From positions 1-47,318 of the forward strand of contig DAOUGD010000254.1 in NCBI GenBank assembly GCA_034429475.1: a stretch of DNA of 47,318 nt, written 5' to 3'. Shown in pieces: positions 19,323 to 31,300 of this stretch (positions are counted from its first letter, which is position 1; every line of letters starts with the position of its first letter). The notes below the pieces were generated by a model that ran no database searches, was not told the DNA's origin, and saw only the letters and a program-made list of their open reading frames with translations. The stretch comes from JAKQHY01 sp034429475 (GTDB taxonomy: Bacteria; Chloroflexota; Anaerolineae; B4-G1; SLSP01). The position numbers and the translations under genes are program-made.

Positions 19323-22300
19323 TCATTCTACAGTGGTCTCATACGTCATAAAGGGCAGATAAATCAACTTCAAGATTGGCGCCTGCACCTCCACCTCGAA
19401 TGGGCCGCTGCTCGCCATATTCCCGGCGGCGTCATACGCGCTGACCCACAGCGTATAATGGCCCGGCGTCATCGGACGCAGCGTGTAAGCCCACGTCGTC
19501 CCTTCCAACACCGCCGGTTCCCGGTAGACCGTCTCGCCACTTTCGACCAGCACGGACACACTGGCGACTGCGCCGCCGTCCGTGACCGTGCCGCTCAACA
19601 CCGTCAGGCTCGCCGTGTAGAGCGCCGTGTTGACGATGTCCGTGGTTGTGATGACCGGCGCGACGTTATCGAGGACGTAGCGCGCCGTCACCGCTGCCGC
19701 CCGGTTGCCCGCCAGGTCTACCCCGTAGAGCGCGACCGCGCGTTCAACCGCGTCCACGCGCGCGTCGCCGGAAAGCGTGTAAGCCCATGATCCCGTCTGC
19801 GGGACGTTCTGCGCAGCCTGCGGCGTGAGGATCAACCGGCTCTGCCGATAGTCGCCGTCGTCTGCCGCCGGATGCGTGTCGCACACCGTCAGCGTCCACG
19901 TACCTTGAGCAGGCTGCCCCACCAGGACGCGCAACGGTTCGACAGGCCGCGCCGCGCGGACGAATACCCCGCCGGTGAGATCGTCGTCGCCCCCGCTGCT
20001 GTAAGGACTGCCGGACGCTTCATCCAGGAGCACGTTGTAGTGACGCGCGTCCGTACCCGATACGCCATCATCTGTCAACAGTTGGATAACCGTTCCCGCC
20101 GGCGATGCCAGCGTGACGTGCAGATCGTCGCGGTGCTCGTGCGCAGCGACGAATCCCACCTTCACCGCGCCGAGCGTGAAGCTGTCGGTCACGACGAAGG
20201 TGCGCACCAGACACGCAGCGGTGAGGCTGATGGGGTCGGCGGGCGCGTCGTCGTACATGTACTTGCCGGTCGTCACTGCGAGTTGCAGCGCCAGCGGCGT
20301 ACACACGCCGTCCACGCAGGCTTCCACGCGGCCCAGGCCGTGAGCGTCCGTCACCGTCCCGTTCACCCGCACCGAGTTCCCCTTGACCACACTGTCCAGC
20401 GCGGCCTGCGAGAGCGCCGCGTCGAGCGCGACGGTGGGCGGGAGCGCGTCCACCACAAAGGTTTGCGGGCTGCCGGTCGTGCCGGACTGCCCAAAGAGGT
20501 CGGTAGCGCGCAGCGTCACATTTAGGAACGTCCCGTCGGTCAGCCCTGTCGCGTCCAGATCGCACGCCCACGCCCCGTCAGACGGCGCGGCGTCCGCGCA
20601 GGTCACGCTGCCGCGCCCCTGCACGTCCAACGTCACAGACGGCACGGGTGATTCGTCGTAGACGTAGCCGCGCAGGGTGTTGTTCCCCGCCGTCAGGATG
20701 GCCGCGGGTCGCTGGATGCCCAGGAATTGCGGCCCGCTGCGATCCACTTGATGATCGGCCCAGAGACGATCTAACGGCGCATCGGAGATGTCGTGCTGTT
20801 CGTCATACACCTGCGCCAGCACACCCGCCCACGGCAAACTGCTGGCAGCGAGGTCAATGGCGGCGGTGAAGGTCGCCTGCCCCTCCTGGCCCGGCGCTAT
20901 GTCGCCCAACAGCAGCGTCTGATGTGCGCCGCCGTCGCTCAGGCGCAGGGTATAGAAAGCCTGCACGTCCACCCAGACGCCGCGCGCCGTGTCCGTCCCC
21001 AGGTTGCGATACGTGAGCGTGTACGTTACCATCTGGTTCGCGCCCACGCGCGGATGCTCGCCGTTCAGCCAGCCCAACTGCGAGCTGACGTCAGGTGTGC
21101 CGCCCTGAAGCAGCGTCGCCCACAGGCCCGTCAGATCGTCGTGCATAAAGCTGTACATGACGCCATCCGGCTCCACCGCGAGAGTCACCTGCACGTCTGT
21201 GTCGGGGTAAGCGTCCGCCGAACCGTCGCTGCCGTTGGGGCAGACGCCGTCGGTCAGGCCATCCCAGTGATACGCCTGACTCAACGCAAACTCACCGGAC
21301 GCGCTTTCGTCGCGGATGTCCGCCACGCGCGCGCTGTTCACCGGATTAGCGGCGGGCAGCGTGGCCCAGAGCCGCAGCGCGTCCTCTTCGCTTGCCAGCG
21401 CGACCATCGCCAGCGCCGTGTTGGCCGGGTCGGCGACGCCCAGCAGCACAAACGGCACCCACAAATCCGTCGTAGGGGCAGGGTCTCCCTGCCCTCCCCC
21501 CGCAGTAAACCGATACTGCGAACTATCCAGCGTCAACACCCAGTCCCAATACTCCCCCATCCACGTCAACAACAACGCCGTCTCGTCGTCGCGCACCCAC
21601 ACCAGGAAGTCCGCCCCCATCGCCCCAACCGTCGAAGTCGGCGTCACCCCCGGCAGATAAATTCTCGTAGGGGCAGGGTCCCCCTGCCCTTCCCCTTGTC
21701 CATACGGATCAAACAGCGCCGTCGCCCCACCCTCCCGCACGTCCAGGTAGACGAACAGATCGCCATCCACGTTCCAGTCTGCGCCCGTCCAGGCCAGGCG
21801 CAGCGCCTCAACATCCCACGAGGCATACAGGGCTTGCTCCGCGCTAAGGGCGGCGCCCGGCGCAGCCTTGCGACTCAGGCGACGATCCACGCCGACCAAC
21901 GCGCACCCACTCTCCATCCAGCCGCGATACGTCGCCGCGCCGGGTTCGAGCACGGTGTAGTCGGGCGTGAGGGGCGCGTCCACGTAGAACGGGCCGATGG
22001 ATTGCCAGCTTTGCTGCCCGTAGACGTCCTCAGCAGCGACGCGCGCCCACACCCCTTCACCCTCGGCGGGCGTGAAGACAGCCGTGCGTTCGGGGTAGTG
22101 CGTCTGGCTGATGACGCGCTGTGTGGTCGTAACTGCCGCCATCCACTCGACGCGATAGGTCGCCAATCCGCTGCCGTCGCTGCTTTCCGTCCACGCCAGT
22201 TCCAACGTGGGCGTCAGGCCGCGCAGCGTCAGGCCCGGCGTGATGATCGCGCCTGCGCTCGTCATCGTCAGCGCGACCGAGGCGGGTGGCACGATGTCCA

Positions 22301-25300
22301 CCGTCACGGACTCAGTCACGAGTGTGGTGTGCTCCCCCACGTCCACGGCGCGGGCGGCGACGGTGAACACGTCGCCATCCGGCAGCGCGCCGCCGCTCAG
22401 CGTCCACGGCGCGCGCCAGACGCCTTCTTCGAAGGTCGCCAGGAGCGTCTCACTGACCACGGTGACTTCGAGGCGCTTGATCCCGCCCGCGTCGGTGACG
22501 AGGCCGGTCAGATCGAGCAGCCCCAGCGCGTGGAAGTTGGTACTCGTGAGCAGCGGTGTGAGGCTGAGTCCGGGCGCGACGGTGTCCACGATGACCGCCT
22601 GCGTTTCGGTGGCGATGCTGCCCGCCCAATCCGAGACGGCGGCTTCCAGCGCGTGCGGACCGTCGGTCAGCGCGGACGGGTCCCACACGGCGCTCCACAT
22701 GGTCTGGGTGACTTCATCCTGCGCCCAACTGGTTGTGTAGATGCTGCTTCCATCCACCGTGACGGTCAGCGCGTGCAGCGACGACACCTCCGCCAACGCT
22801 TCTCCGGTGATGGTGAGTGGCTCAAGGGCGGTCAATACTGGCGGCGCGTCCACGATGGACACGCCCAGGTCAGCTTGCGTAACTTGCAGCGGGGCCGCCG
22901 TGACGGTCGCGGCGACCGTCGTGCAGTTGCCGGACGTGTCGCAGGCGGTGGCCTGGCCGAGCGGCGCGAGGGTGTCCAGCACGCGCAGCCCGCCGCCGCC
23001 ATCCGCCACGATGACGTACTGCCCCGTCACGCCGACTTTGTTGGCGTAACCAGGCGTGTTGTGGGTGGTGTGCAACGTGGGCGCGGCGGGATTCGAGATG
23101 TCAAGCATCTGGACGCCGGCGTAACCGTCGGCCACGTAGACGAAAGTACCGGAGACAGCCACGCCCGACGCAGTGCCCGGCGTATCGTAGCGGCCCAGCA
23201 CTTGCGGATTGGCGCGGGGTGTGATGTCGAGGATCAGCAGGCCGGCCGACCCGGCGGCGACGTAAGCCCGCGCCCCACTCACGACGATGTCCTGCGTTTC
23301 GCCCGGCAGCGCCACCGTGTTGAGGCGGCGCGGCGTCGCGGGCGTCCCCAGGTCCACAATGAGCAGGTCGTTCGCGCCCAACGCCACGTAGCCCAGCGGC
23401 CCGGTGAGCGACCAGACCGTCACCTGGAACGCACGCGCCGTCTGCGAGACGCCGTCCGAGACAGTCACGGTGATGGCCGCGACGCCGGTTTGCCCCGCCG
23501 CCGGGGTCAGGCTGAGTTGGCCGGTGGTGTTCGGGCTGACGTAAGTGACGGTCGGGTTAGGAATCAACGCCGGGTTCGAAGATTGTGCTGTGACGACGAG
23601 GGGTTGAACTTCGTTCGGCGCGCCCGTGCCGATGCCACTCAGTCTCACGGTTTGCGTGCCCGCGTTCAGCCCCATCTCAAGATTAGCCGGGGTGTTCAGC
23701 GTCGGCGCGTCGTTGACCGCGTTGACCGTCACCTGGAACGCGCGCACCGTCGTCAAGAGGCCGTCGCTCACCGTCACGGTGATCGTCGCCGCGCCGGAGA
23801 GGTTGGCGGCGGGCGTGAAGCGCAGCGTGCCGCTCGCCTGCGGGCTGACGTTGGTAACGGTCGGCGCGGGAATCAGCGTCAGATTCGAGGATTGCGCCGT
23901 CACCACCAGAGTTTGCGTTTCGTTGCTCGCCCCGGTGCCAATGCCGGTCAGGGCGACGGTTTGCTGGCCTGCGTCCTCGTTGAGGGTGAGGTTGCTGAGG
24001 GCGTCCAGCGTCGGCGCGTCGTTGACCGCGTTGACCGTCACCACGACGGTGGCCGTATCCGACAGCGCCCCATCGCTGATGGTGTAGGTGAAAGTGTCCG
24101 TCCCATGCAGGTTGAGTGTGGGCGTGTACCGCAGGGCCGCGCCCGCCAGCGTGACCTGACCGAGGGACGGCGTCCCCACGGCGCTCAGGAATGGCGTCTG
24201 CCCATCGGGATCGCTATCGTTGCCGAGCACGGTGAGGGTCAATGGCGTGTCCTCGTTAGTTGTAAAGGCGTCATCCACGGCCACCGGCGGATCGTTGACG
24301 CCGCCCACCGTCACGGTGATGCGGGCCGTGGCTTGCAGTCCGCCCGGATCGCGCATGGTGTAGGCAAAGGCGTCGTCGCCGATGAAGTTGAGCGTCGGCG
24401 TGTAGGTGACGGTCACGCCGTTCGTCGTGACCGTCCCGTGGGCGGGCATCCCCAGGTTGACGACGGTAAGAGCGTCGCCGTCTATATCGCCGGCGTACAG
24501 CGGGTAAGGCGCGATTTGCACCGGAACCTCTTCGTCCGTGATTGCCACGATGTCGGCAGCCGTGGGCGCGTCGTTGAGCGGATTGACCGTCACCTGGAAC
24601 GCCCGCAGCGTCGTCGAAACGCCATCGCTGACCGTGACGGTGAGCGTCGCAGCCCCCCACCGGTCGGCGGCAGGCGCGAAGGACAGCGCGCCGCTCGTCT
24701 GGGGACTGGTGTAGACTATAGTGGGCGTGGGGATGAGCGCCGGCGTCGAAGATTGCGCGGTGACGACCAACGTCTGCGCCTCATTGCTCGCCCCGCTGCC
24801 GATGCCGGTCAGCGTGACAGCCTGCACACCCACGTCCTCGTCCACACTACGGTCGCTGATGGCGTCGAGCGTCGGCGCATCGTTTTCGGGCTGAATGGTG
24901 AGCGTGACGGTGGCGACGTTCGAGGTGGAAAGGTCGCTGCTGACGCGATAGCGGAAGATGTCTTGCCCGTCATAGTCGCCGGTGGGTGTGTAGACGAAGG
25001 AACCGTCGTTGCGCAAGAGGAGCGCGCCGTGAGTGGGCGAGGTCATCAGCGTCACCGTCACAGCGGCGTGCCCGCCGACCGTATCGTTGCCCAGCACGCC
25101 CGGCGCGGACACATCCAGCGCGCGGTCCTCGACCGTCGTATAGCTATCGTCCGCCGCCGCGAGATCGAGGTAGTAGACGTAGGCGCGGCCCGCCGCCGCC
25201 GCATCCGGTGCGCCAACGACCAGCATATCGCCAGAAAGCGCGAGCGCCGCGCCGAAGTGATCGCCCGCGCCGCCATCCGTGCGGGTGAGCACGTTGGACA

Positions 25301-28300
25301 GCCCCCAGTTCTCCGGCGCGGGAACGTCGGGGTTGGCGGGGTCGTAGTCGCGCATGAAAACGTACACCGCGCCCTGTTCGGCGTTGCCGCCCACGTCGGA
25401 GAGCGGCGCGCCGACGGCGATCCGGTCGCCGGTGAGGGCGACGGCGGAGCCGAAGCCGCCGCTCACGACGCCGGTAGGCGTCAGCGTGGCGACCTGCCCC
25501 CAGACGTTGTCGCCGCCCTGGTTCCGCAGGAAGACATAAGCCTCGCCGGCGGCGCCGCCGATGACGAGGGTATCGCCGTCAATGTCCACGCTCGCGCCGA
25601 ACCGGGCGGACTCGGCGGGCGTGGGACTGGTCAGCGTGAGGGGCAGCGCCGTCCAGGTGTAGTAGGGCGGCGTCAGCGCGTCGTAGGTGTAGGTGTAGAT
25701 TTTGGCCGCGCCCGTTGCGGTGAAAGTCTCGCTATTCCAATCCGGCGCGCCCACCACGAGCGTGTTGCCGCTGAGCGCCAGGGCTGCGCCAAAGCGCCCA
25801 GACAAGTCGGAGAGATAAGTATAGCCTATGTTGACGGCCCCTCCCGTATAGGCGGGTTCCCCAGGGATACCGACGATAAATGTATCTGGGCCAAGCTGCT
25901 CAACCGCGTAGCCGGCATGTTCATACATCGTACTGCCCGCCACAGTTTGGGAGATAACCCACTGCCCGTAATCCGGGTTTGCGGGCTGCCCGGAACGGAG
26001 CTGGTAGCCTGCCCCGCTCCCGTCCGAAGCGGTTTGCTCATCCGGCGCGCCGACCAGGATATCGGGAACTGGATTGCCGGACAGATCGCCGAAGGCCACC
26101 GCCGAACCGAAGTGGTTGCCGCCGGACCCTATACCCCATGTAAAGACCAGCGTGGTAGAGAGCGTCCAGTTGCCGGACACGGTGTTGTACCGCCAGAGGT
26201 ACACGCCCCCCTGGTCTGTTCCGTCGCCATCCTTATAGGGCGCGCCGACGACGAGGTAGTCCCTGTAGGCCGCCACCGCCGCGCCGAATTGCTCCCCAGC
26301 CTCGGCGGCAGTGGGTGAGAGCACGTCCCCGGCCTGCACCATCGGCGCAGCGAGGGTGCGGCGCTGCGGCAACGCCGGGCGTGCGGCCTCTAATGCCGGG
26401 GCGGGGTCAACCTTGACGCCGCTCAGCAGCACCGGCGCGACCAGCGCAATCGCCTGTGCGCTGCCGGGCGTGGCGTAAGTCCCCGCCAACTGCGGGTTGG
26501 CCGGGTTGAGGACGTTGATGACGCGGATGCCGCCCGTTCCGTCGGCCACGTAAGCGTAGTTGCCCTGCACGGCCACGTCGGTGGCCGTGCCCGGCGTATC
26601 CAGCCGCGCCGCCGGGCCGCTTGGATTGTAGCGATTTACGATGCTCAGGCCCCGGCTGCCATCGGCGATGTAGGCGTAGTAGCCGGAGACCACCACGCTA
26701 CGCCCGTCGCCGGCGGCGTTGTAGGACGCGGTGTCGTTGGGCAGGGAGGGGTTGGCGAGGCTCACGCGCCACAGCGCGCCGGAGGGCACAAACGCCTCGT
26801 TGCCCACGATGGCGAACTTGCCGGAGACGGAGGGCCGCTCCGTCCACGCGCCGCGCTCGGACAGGCCGTAGGGACTGGCCGTGCAGTCGGCGGTCAGGCG
26901 GATGATCTTGCTTCCCAGCGACGACTGCCCCACCAGGCCCTGATACCACGGCGAGCGGTAGTAGCCCGTCGTGGCAACCACGCCCGCGCCGCACGGCGAG
27001 GAGAATCCGGCGGGCAGTAGATTGAAGTCTTCCGCGACGGTGATGTAGCGATATTGCCCGCCCACCGTGGTGCGCGTGATGGCGAGGCGCGGCGCAAGCG
27101 TGTCCACCTGCCCATTCCACACCTGGGCGGCCAGGCCGGACGCGCCGACGTGGCCGGCGGCATCCACGCCGCGCAGGTCGAGTGCGAACGAGCCTTCCAG
27201 CCCGGCGGGCACACTCGTACTCCACCCGGCCAGATTAATGCCGTTGCCGGACTGCGTCAGGGTTGCCGCCTGCCAGCCGGTCTTGGCGAGTGTCGCCACT
27301 TCCAGCGGCAGGAGTGCGCGCGGGTAAACGCGGACGTCGTCCAGCTTGCCGCGCCAGTAGCGCAGGCTGGCGGGCTGCGCGGCCAACGTCCACGCCAGAT
27401 CCGTCGAGTAACTGAGGGTGGGATGCTTCAACGTCTGGCTGCCCTGGCCAGGCTGCGGGTTGAGGGTGAGGCTCTGTTGCCAGGTGACGCCCGGCGTCGG
27501 CGCGATGTAAGAGACCTGGAGCGTGGCCGGTTCGCAAATCACATTTGCCGGGTTGATAGCGATGGCGACGTTGGGCGTGGCAGCGGCAGAAGTCTGGTAG
27601 ATTTGCGTCCCGTTCAGCGCGACCGTGTATTTGCCCATACTGCGGGGCGTCAGCGTGAGCTTCGAGAAGGTGACGCAGGCTGCCGTCGCCGGCGCGCCGC
27701 GCCCGATGTCGAGCTGCGGACTGCCAGCCGGACGCCGTCCCGCAAACGCGGTCGAGGTCAGCCGCTCGACGCCGTTCACATAGAGGCGGTAGGTCGTCCC
27801 GTCGAAGGTGGCGGCCACGTGGTTCCAGGTGTTTTCCGCCAGCACGCCGCTCACGCTCAGAGGCGGCGCTTGCACGCCGTCGCCGAAGCTGGTTTGCAGG
27901 CCGGTGCGGTTCACCACCTGGAGATAGGGGGAGGCGTAGACCGGGCCGGTGTAGGCGTCGCTGCTGAGGATGGGATAGGCGCCCGTGTCCGCCGGGGAGG
28001 GATAGACCCACGCCGCCAGGCTGAAGTCCGCGCCAGGGCGCAGGCCCGCGTCCGGTTCAAGCGCAACGTAGTCGTCCACGCCGTCGAGGGTCAGGCCGAA
28101 GCCGCCCACCGCGCCGGACGTCGCCTTGTTGTTGGCGTTTGCGCCGGTGTGGAGCGCGCCGTCGTGCTGCCAGCCGGAGGCGTCGGGCAGGCGGCTGCCA
28201 TCCACCGCCCACGCCTCGTCCATCGGGAGGTGCAGCGTGGGGTTGCCGCCGAGGTAGAGTTGCTTGCGGAGCGCGTCGGCGGACAGGGCGCGGTCGAACA

Positions 28301-31300
28301 TCCGCACATCGTCAATCACGCCGGGAAAGAAGTGATATTTGCCATCTGATTTGCTGCCTATGGCGGAGACGGCGCTGCATTGCGCCAGCGCGCCCGCCGC
28401 CGCCGTGCTGGCAACGAGTTGGCCGTCGCGGTAGAGGCGCAGGGTCGCGCCATCGTAAGTGGCAGACAGGTGAACCCAGGCGTTGAGCGGGATCGTCACA
28501 GCTTGCTCGGCGTATTTCCAACTGCCGCTCACTTTCATCCAGATGCGCGGATAGTGGTTGACCTTGTCCTCGTTGAGCGAGAGCACAAAGCCGCAACTTC
28601 CGGCTTCTTTGTAGGAGATGATGGTCTCGCGCGCGCCGGTCTCGCTCGTGCGCTTGACCCAGGCGGAGACCGTCGCGTTCGTGAACGTCCCCCAGGAGGG
28701 CAGCGCGATGGTGGTCTGCTTGCCGTCGAAGGCGGCGGCGCTGCCCGCGTGCCCGGTCACGCCATAAGCGGGGCAGGCCGCGCCCGTGCAGGCGCCGTGG
28801 TGCGCCTGGCCGGAGATGTCCTGCCAGGTAAGCGCGCCGCTCTGGGCGGGCATGTCCTCAAGGGCCAGGTGCAGCGTCTCGCCGGGCAGCGGCGCTTCAT
28901 TAAAGAAGGGCGAGCCGGGCAGCGTGGGCCGCCAGGCCACTTGCAGACCGCTCACCCCCGCCGACTTGGATTGCGCCAGCGCGGATACTTCTTCAGGCAG
29001 CAACGCGCGGTCAACGATGATAACTTCATCGAGGAGGCCGGTATAGAAGTCGGTGGGCGTCGCACTGCCGGTTACCGTCCCCGCGCCGATGAACAGGTCG
29101 TCGTCGAGGTCGGCGTTGGCGGGGCCGGTCGCCGCGACGACGCCTATCAGGACGCCGTTCTGATAGAAGCTCACTGCGTGATCGTCGCCCACCACGACCG
29201 CCACATGCGTCCATTGGCCCGTGGACAGCGCGCCGAGGGTGTAATCTTTGACGCCGTAGGTTGTGAACAGCAACTTGTTCCCGGACAGGCCAAGCCCAAA
29301 GCCGTTGACGCTCCGCGTCCGGGCCGTGGCGACGAAGCGTTGGACGCCCGACACCGTGGCCGGGTTGACCCAGGCGGCGATGGAGAAGCCCGCCGTCCAC
29401 TCGTTCAGCGCGCTATGCGCGATTTGCAAGGCGTCGTTGCCGTCGAAGCTGGCGGCGCGGCCATATTGGCCGGTCTGCGCGGCGGTAGGACAGGCCGCGC
29501 CGGTGCAGTCGGCGTGGCGGGCGGCGCCGGAATTGTCATAGAAGCGCGTCGCGCCAGTGTCTTCTTCCAGGTGCAGCAGGAGCGCCGTGTCGCGCGGGGC
29601 GGGCGCTTCGCTGACCACGCCTTGCAACGTGCGGGTAGAGGTGATGGCGGTGACGGGCAAGGCGAGCGCGCCGGAGACGTCGCCGCCGGGCGCGCTGGCG
29701 TCCACCAGGATTGTCGCCAGAGCGATGTCGGCTTGGTTGCCGATGCGGTCGGCGGCTTCCAGGTGGACGGTGTAACGGCCCGTCGGCTGCGCCTCCGGGA
29801 TGAGATAGTCAAGAGACCAGTTGACACCCGACAGGGCGACGGCCTGCGCCGCCCCGCCGAGGATCGCGCCGGTCGCATCCACCAGGGACACGCGGACGCT
29901 ATCCGCCTGCACGCCGCTCCCGGCTGCGTTGCCGGAATTGGCGAGGATCGGATCGTTAACAGTCCCGTTCAACTGCACCAACCAGGTATTTTGAAGCGTG
30001 GGATGCGGCAGCGCCGAGACAACCTGTTCCGCCGTCTGCGCCAGCGTGGCGACGGGCGGCGCGCCATCTACGTACAAGATCAGTGCGGGGCGCGAGTTTT
30101 CGCGGTTGCCGGCCCAGTCGGTGGCGCGGGTCACAAAGGAGTACTGCCCCTCGCCCGACGGCTTGAAGAAGGGACACCAGGCGGCGTCGCCGTCCGCATC
30201 CATACAAGCGGGCGCGGGCGTCCAGGTCTCGCTCTGGCCGAGTTTCATCACCAACAGTTCCACCTGGCTGACGCCGGCGTGCGCGTCGGACGCGGCGACG
30301 TACATCAGCACGTTCTGGTTCGCCAGATAGCGCTGCGAGGGGTTGTAGGAACGCAATTCCGAGGTGGGCGGGGTATTGTCCACGAACAGCACGTCGGTGC
30401 GGCGTTCCTGCACCAGTTTAGCCTGGTAGCGGAAGATGTCCCGCGCCTCGAAGGGATTGAGGGCGTAGGTGTACAGCGAGGCCTCGTCCAGCCGCCCGGC
30501 AAAAGCATCCGACGATGACGTCCCACCGATGGAGACGCCCGCTGTGCTGGCGCAGGCTCCGCCACTGACGACCAAACTGCCCTGTTCGTAGCCGTTGACG
30601 TAGAGGCGGGCCGCGTTGCCGTCATACGTGCCCATCACGTAATTCCACTGGTTGGGCAGCAGCGCCGCGAGGCTGGTGACGGATTGCGCCGCGCCGCACC
30701 CGCCGCCGGAGACCGGTGCGAAGGTCAACCGCACCTGAAGGCCGTTGGCGGGGATCGAAAGTTTGTAATTGTTGCCCTTGCTCACCAACACCTGATCGTT
30801 TGACTTGATGGCCGAAGGCTGGACCCACGCGCCCACGCTGAAGCGCGAGAGGTTGAGCGCCGCGTCGGCCGCGATGACGATCTGGTCGGCGGTATGGTTG
30901 GGGATCAGATTGAATTCGACGGCCTGCCCGACCTGTCCATCTACCCCGGCCTTGGGGCAAGTCGTACACGTCCCAGAGAACGCGCCGACGATGTTGGCGA
31001 ACTGCGTCGCGCCGGTGGCTTCGTCCAGGTGCAGGTGGACAATAGGGGCCGCGCGGTAGAGCGTCTGGATGCTGGCCGGGGACAGGACGGTGTTGAAGAC
31101 GCGGACGTCGTCTATCTCACCGGCCCAATACGCGCCGCCGGCCGGACGCCGGCCTATCGCCAGGATTTTGCCACGGGGTGCGTTGAGCGTCGTCGTGAAC
31201 ACAGCCTGGCCGTTCAGGTAAAATTTGAGTCCGCCCGCGCCAAAGGTGGCGGCGACATGCTGCCACGCGCCGGACGTGACCGTCGCGCCGGTGTCCACCA

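Noticed and set aside
21640..21700. RIYLPGV after palindrome copy 2 as a second copy of the YLPLVLRN-type tail
   Set aside because: The similarity is only a few residues and lies internally, so chance is as likely.
20793..26318. 1841-codon open frame on the plus strand
   Set aside because: It is exactly antisense to the 6970-residue gene. Its translation is Arg/His/Gly-rich and repetitive, as expected from the reverse of GC-rich codons, with no recognisable domain.
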